Below are positions 62,211 through 64,000 of a stretch of DNA of 64,000 nt, piece after piece. This stretch comes from Cryptomeria japonica (taxonomy: Eukaryota; Streptophyta; Pinopsida; Cupressales; Cupressaceae): positions 445,331,038-445,395,037 of the forward strand of contig NC_081413.1 of the NCBI RefSeq assembly GCF_030272615.1, in the 5' to 3' direction. A program made the position numbers and the translations under genes. Every line of letters begins with the position of its first letter. The stretch's first letter is position 1. The notes beneath the pieces are model-generated. The model was given only the letters and a program-made list of their open reading frames with translations. It searched no databases and was not told where the DNA came from.

Positions 62211-63480
62211 TTTTGTCTAGTTTAAAGGTTGTGAAATCAAGTATGGCTATTTAGTTTATTCTTAAGAAAAAAATGGTTTTGAAAAATTTATAAATTACAT
62301 TAAATATAATTTGTAAAATAATATAAACTATTTTAATACAATAGAACTAAGCAATAATTTATAATACTAAATAAAATAAACTATAACAAAATATTGTAGA
62401 CCTTAGGAAGATGAGGTGCTTGTTGCAATTATGGTGTCAACATTTGACTCCTAACATTGATAATAAATTTAGTTAATTATTTTGGTCATATTTTTTATCC
62501 CAAGTTGATTATTTCCTAAATGTTCATTCGCCTTGTGAGTCCTCTTGGGGAGGTGGCATCATACATGGCATGTGATGTGTTTGGCAAATTTTATATTCTA
62601 TGGGAAATTGGATATAATGCAATCCCTATCTTTTAAATTATGGGTGCCCACATTGGAGTCTTGTGATTTAGGGGATTGTGGATATAGTTTTCAAGTTCAA
62701 GATAAAAGAAAAATTGACAATATCCTATGTTCAGAAGGAAGAATTGTTATGTAGTTTAATTCTAGAACCAAATTAAGCAATGAATCTAGTTTTTTAATTT
62801 TATCTTTCCTTGGAGCCTAAGATATGGATTTAGATGATTTTCTTAAATATTTATGCCCAAGGAAGAGGATAGCTTTATTTTGATAAATAAGATGAAGAAA
62901 GAGCTATTGATGATGTTCTTTTTCTACTTTTCTTCTTTGTGTAATATTGAGATAGCTTTCTTTGGCCCCTATCTTGTAAAGCTACATATACATGATATGT
63001 AATCAAGTATTATATAATAGTTCATAGTGTAAAATAATTAGGACTCGTTTCACTAAGAAAAATTCACAAATTTATTATATGCCTTATGATATCAAACCCA
63101 ATAAATCACAAGGTAGTGTGAGATTAGAGTAACCTTCGAATGAAATTGTAGCATATTTGATAAACACTTGGAGTTTCATCATAAAACTTAGCACAAGCTA
63201 TTTATCTTACTAGCTATATGTTACAAGCTACATGATTGGACATTCCTCTTCTCAAGATCGTCCATCTACGACTAATGAAAGCTTCACATATTTTTTTATT
63301 AAAAATAAATAAAATAAATAATAGCACTAATGATTAAGGTAATTCATATTTTTACATATTTATGTAGAAATTGAAATCGCAATGTAACATGATTTTTTAT
63401 TCCCATATATAGAAAGAAATATTTGATTATAAGTAAAATAATGGAAAAGGTTACAATTTAGATTTATAAAAACTTTCTTT
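62211..63480. other. Right flank of unit 3, non-coding
   Basis: 62,211-62,430 aligns with 11,215-11,400 behind ERF-A (TTTGTAAAATAAT, CAAGATGAGGTGCT-like words). The rest is AT-rich. A 69-codon frame at 62,545-62,754 (MGRWHHTWHVMCLANFIFY) has no recognised relation and is probably chance. Confidence 0.6.
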
Positions 63481-63884
63481 CTTGATATAGAGTTTTTTTT
63501 CATGGAATAAATATCCATATTAAATATAAAAAAAATTGTTTATAGTAAAGCTTCACAAAGACTATCAATTTTATCAATGGTGTTGTTGTAGGTAGTTGGG
63601 TCTCTTAATTTTTATGCTAAAGAACAAGGTACCACTCTATGTGGAAATAATTGTATCATAGTGTGTTGAGTTGTAGTTACTTCTTGATATAGAGTTTTTT
63701 TTTCATGGAAAAAATATCCATATTAAATATTAAAAAAATTGTTTATAGTAAAGCTTCTCAAAGACTATCAATTTTATCAATGGTGTTGTTGTAGGTAGTT
63801 GGGTCTCTTAATTTTTATGCTAAAGAACAAGGTACCACTCTATGTGGAAATAATTGTATCATAGTGTGTTGAGTTGTAGTTACT
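63481..63884. repeat. Recent tandem duplication, 202-bp unit x 2
   Basis: Units 63,481-63,682 and 63,683-63,884, both starting CTTGATATAGAG and ending GTTGTAGTTACT. Only a handful of differences, so the duplication is much younger than the other repeats here. Confidence 0.95.
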
Positions 63885-63908
63885 CTATAATTGTGTATAG
63901 TATACAAC

Positions 63909-63916
<8 letters not shown>

Positions 63917-63950
<34 letters not shown>
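63917..63950. repeat. (TG)n microsatellite
   Basis: About 17 TG units after a short TATATA run. The last 50 bases of the window are featureless. Confidence 0.95.
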
Positions 63951-63953
<3 letters not shown>

Positions 63954-64000
63954 ATTTGAAATTTAGTTTATAGTTGTAATGTTGTAAATTGCATCTACGT

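Overview
The window looks like nuclear DNA of a seed plant. It is AT-rich, with very few intact genes, plant-type LTR and LINE retroelements, an AP2/ERF transcription factor gene, and GT-AG introns. The amount and age of the nested repeats suggest a gymnosperm, but that is inference; nothing here fixes the species. I see no tRNA, rRNA or CRISPR array.

The backbone is a tandem array of three copies of one ERF gene, all on the + strand. ERF-A (about 9,236-10,444) is broken by a nonsense codon and a deletion inside the AP2 domain. ERF-B (39,716-40,895, two exons, 313 codons) is the only intact gene I can support in the window. ERF-C (about 52,928-53,305) has lost the whole AP2 domain. Upstream blocks (7,850-8,490; 13,850-14,033 plus 32,402-33,330; 39,160-39,400; 52,500-52,690) and downstream blocks (10,620-11,400; 41,020-43,170; 53,380-55,570 plus 62,211-62,430) align between units, so whole segments of several kb were duplicated and later pushed apart by transposons.

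The left edge (1-4,380) holds two convergent decayed genes. One encodes a DDE/RNase H-fold-like protein (+). The other has seven visible exons, five of them phase-0 mini-exons (-). They may be the two genes of one DNA transposon. A LINE endonuclease fragment follows at about 12,840-13,665.

The largest insertion is a Ty3/Gypsy element of the Tat type on the minus strand (14,034-32,401): gag, protease, G-patch, RT, two RNase H domains, integrase. A shorter relative of the same family (18,340-23,103) sits inside it in the same orientation, with a perfect 5-bp target duplication. Without the inner element the outer gag-pol is one continuous frame interrupted only by stop codons.

Between 33.5 and 37.5 kb are a purine-rich microsatellite tract and a 5'-truncated LINE whose RNase H end is followed by an extra 497-codon reading frame. 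After ERF-B comes a probable old 8.8-kb LTR element (43,181-51,991), whose empty site survives in unit 3. After ERF-C comes a copia-type LTR element (55,579-62,205) with a gag-like zinc-knuckle ORF. Where pol should be, it carries an unrecognised frame of about 1,054 codons. That frame and the LINE extra frame appear to share a domain. The window ends with a fresh 202-bp tandem duplication and a (TG)n run.
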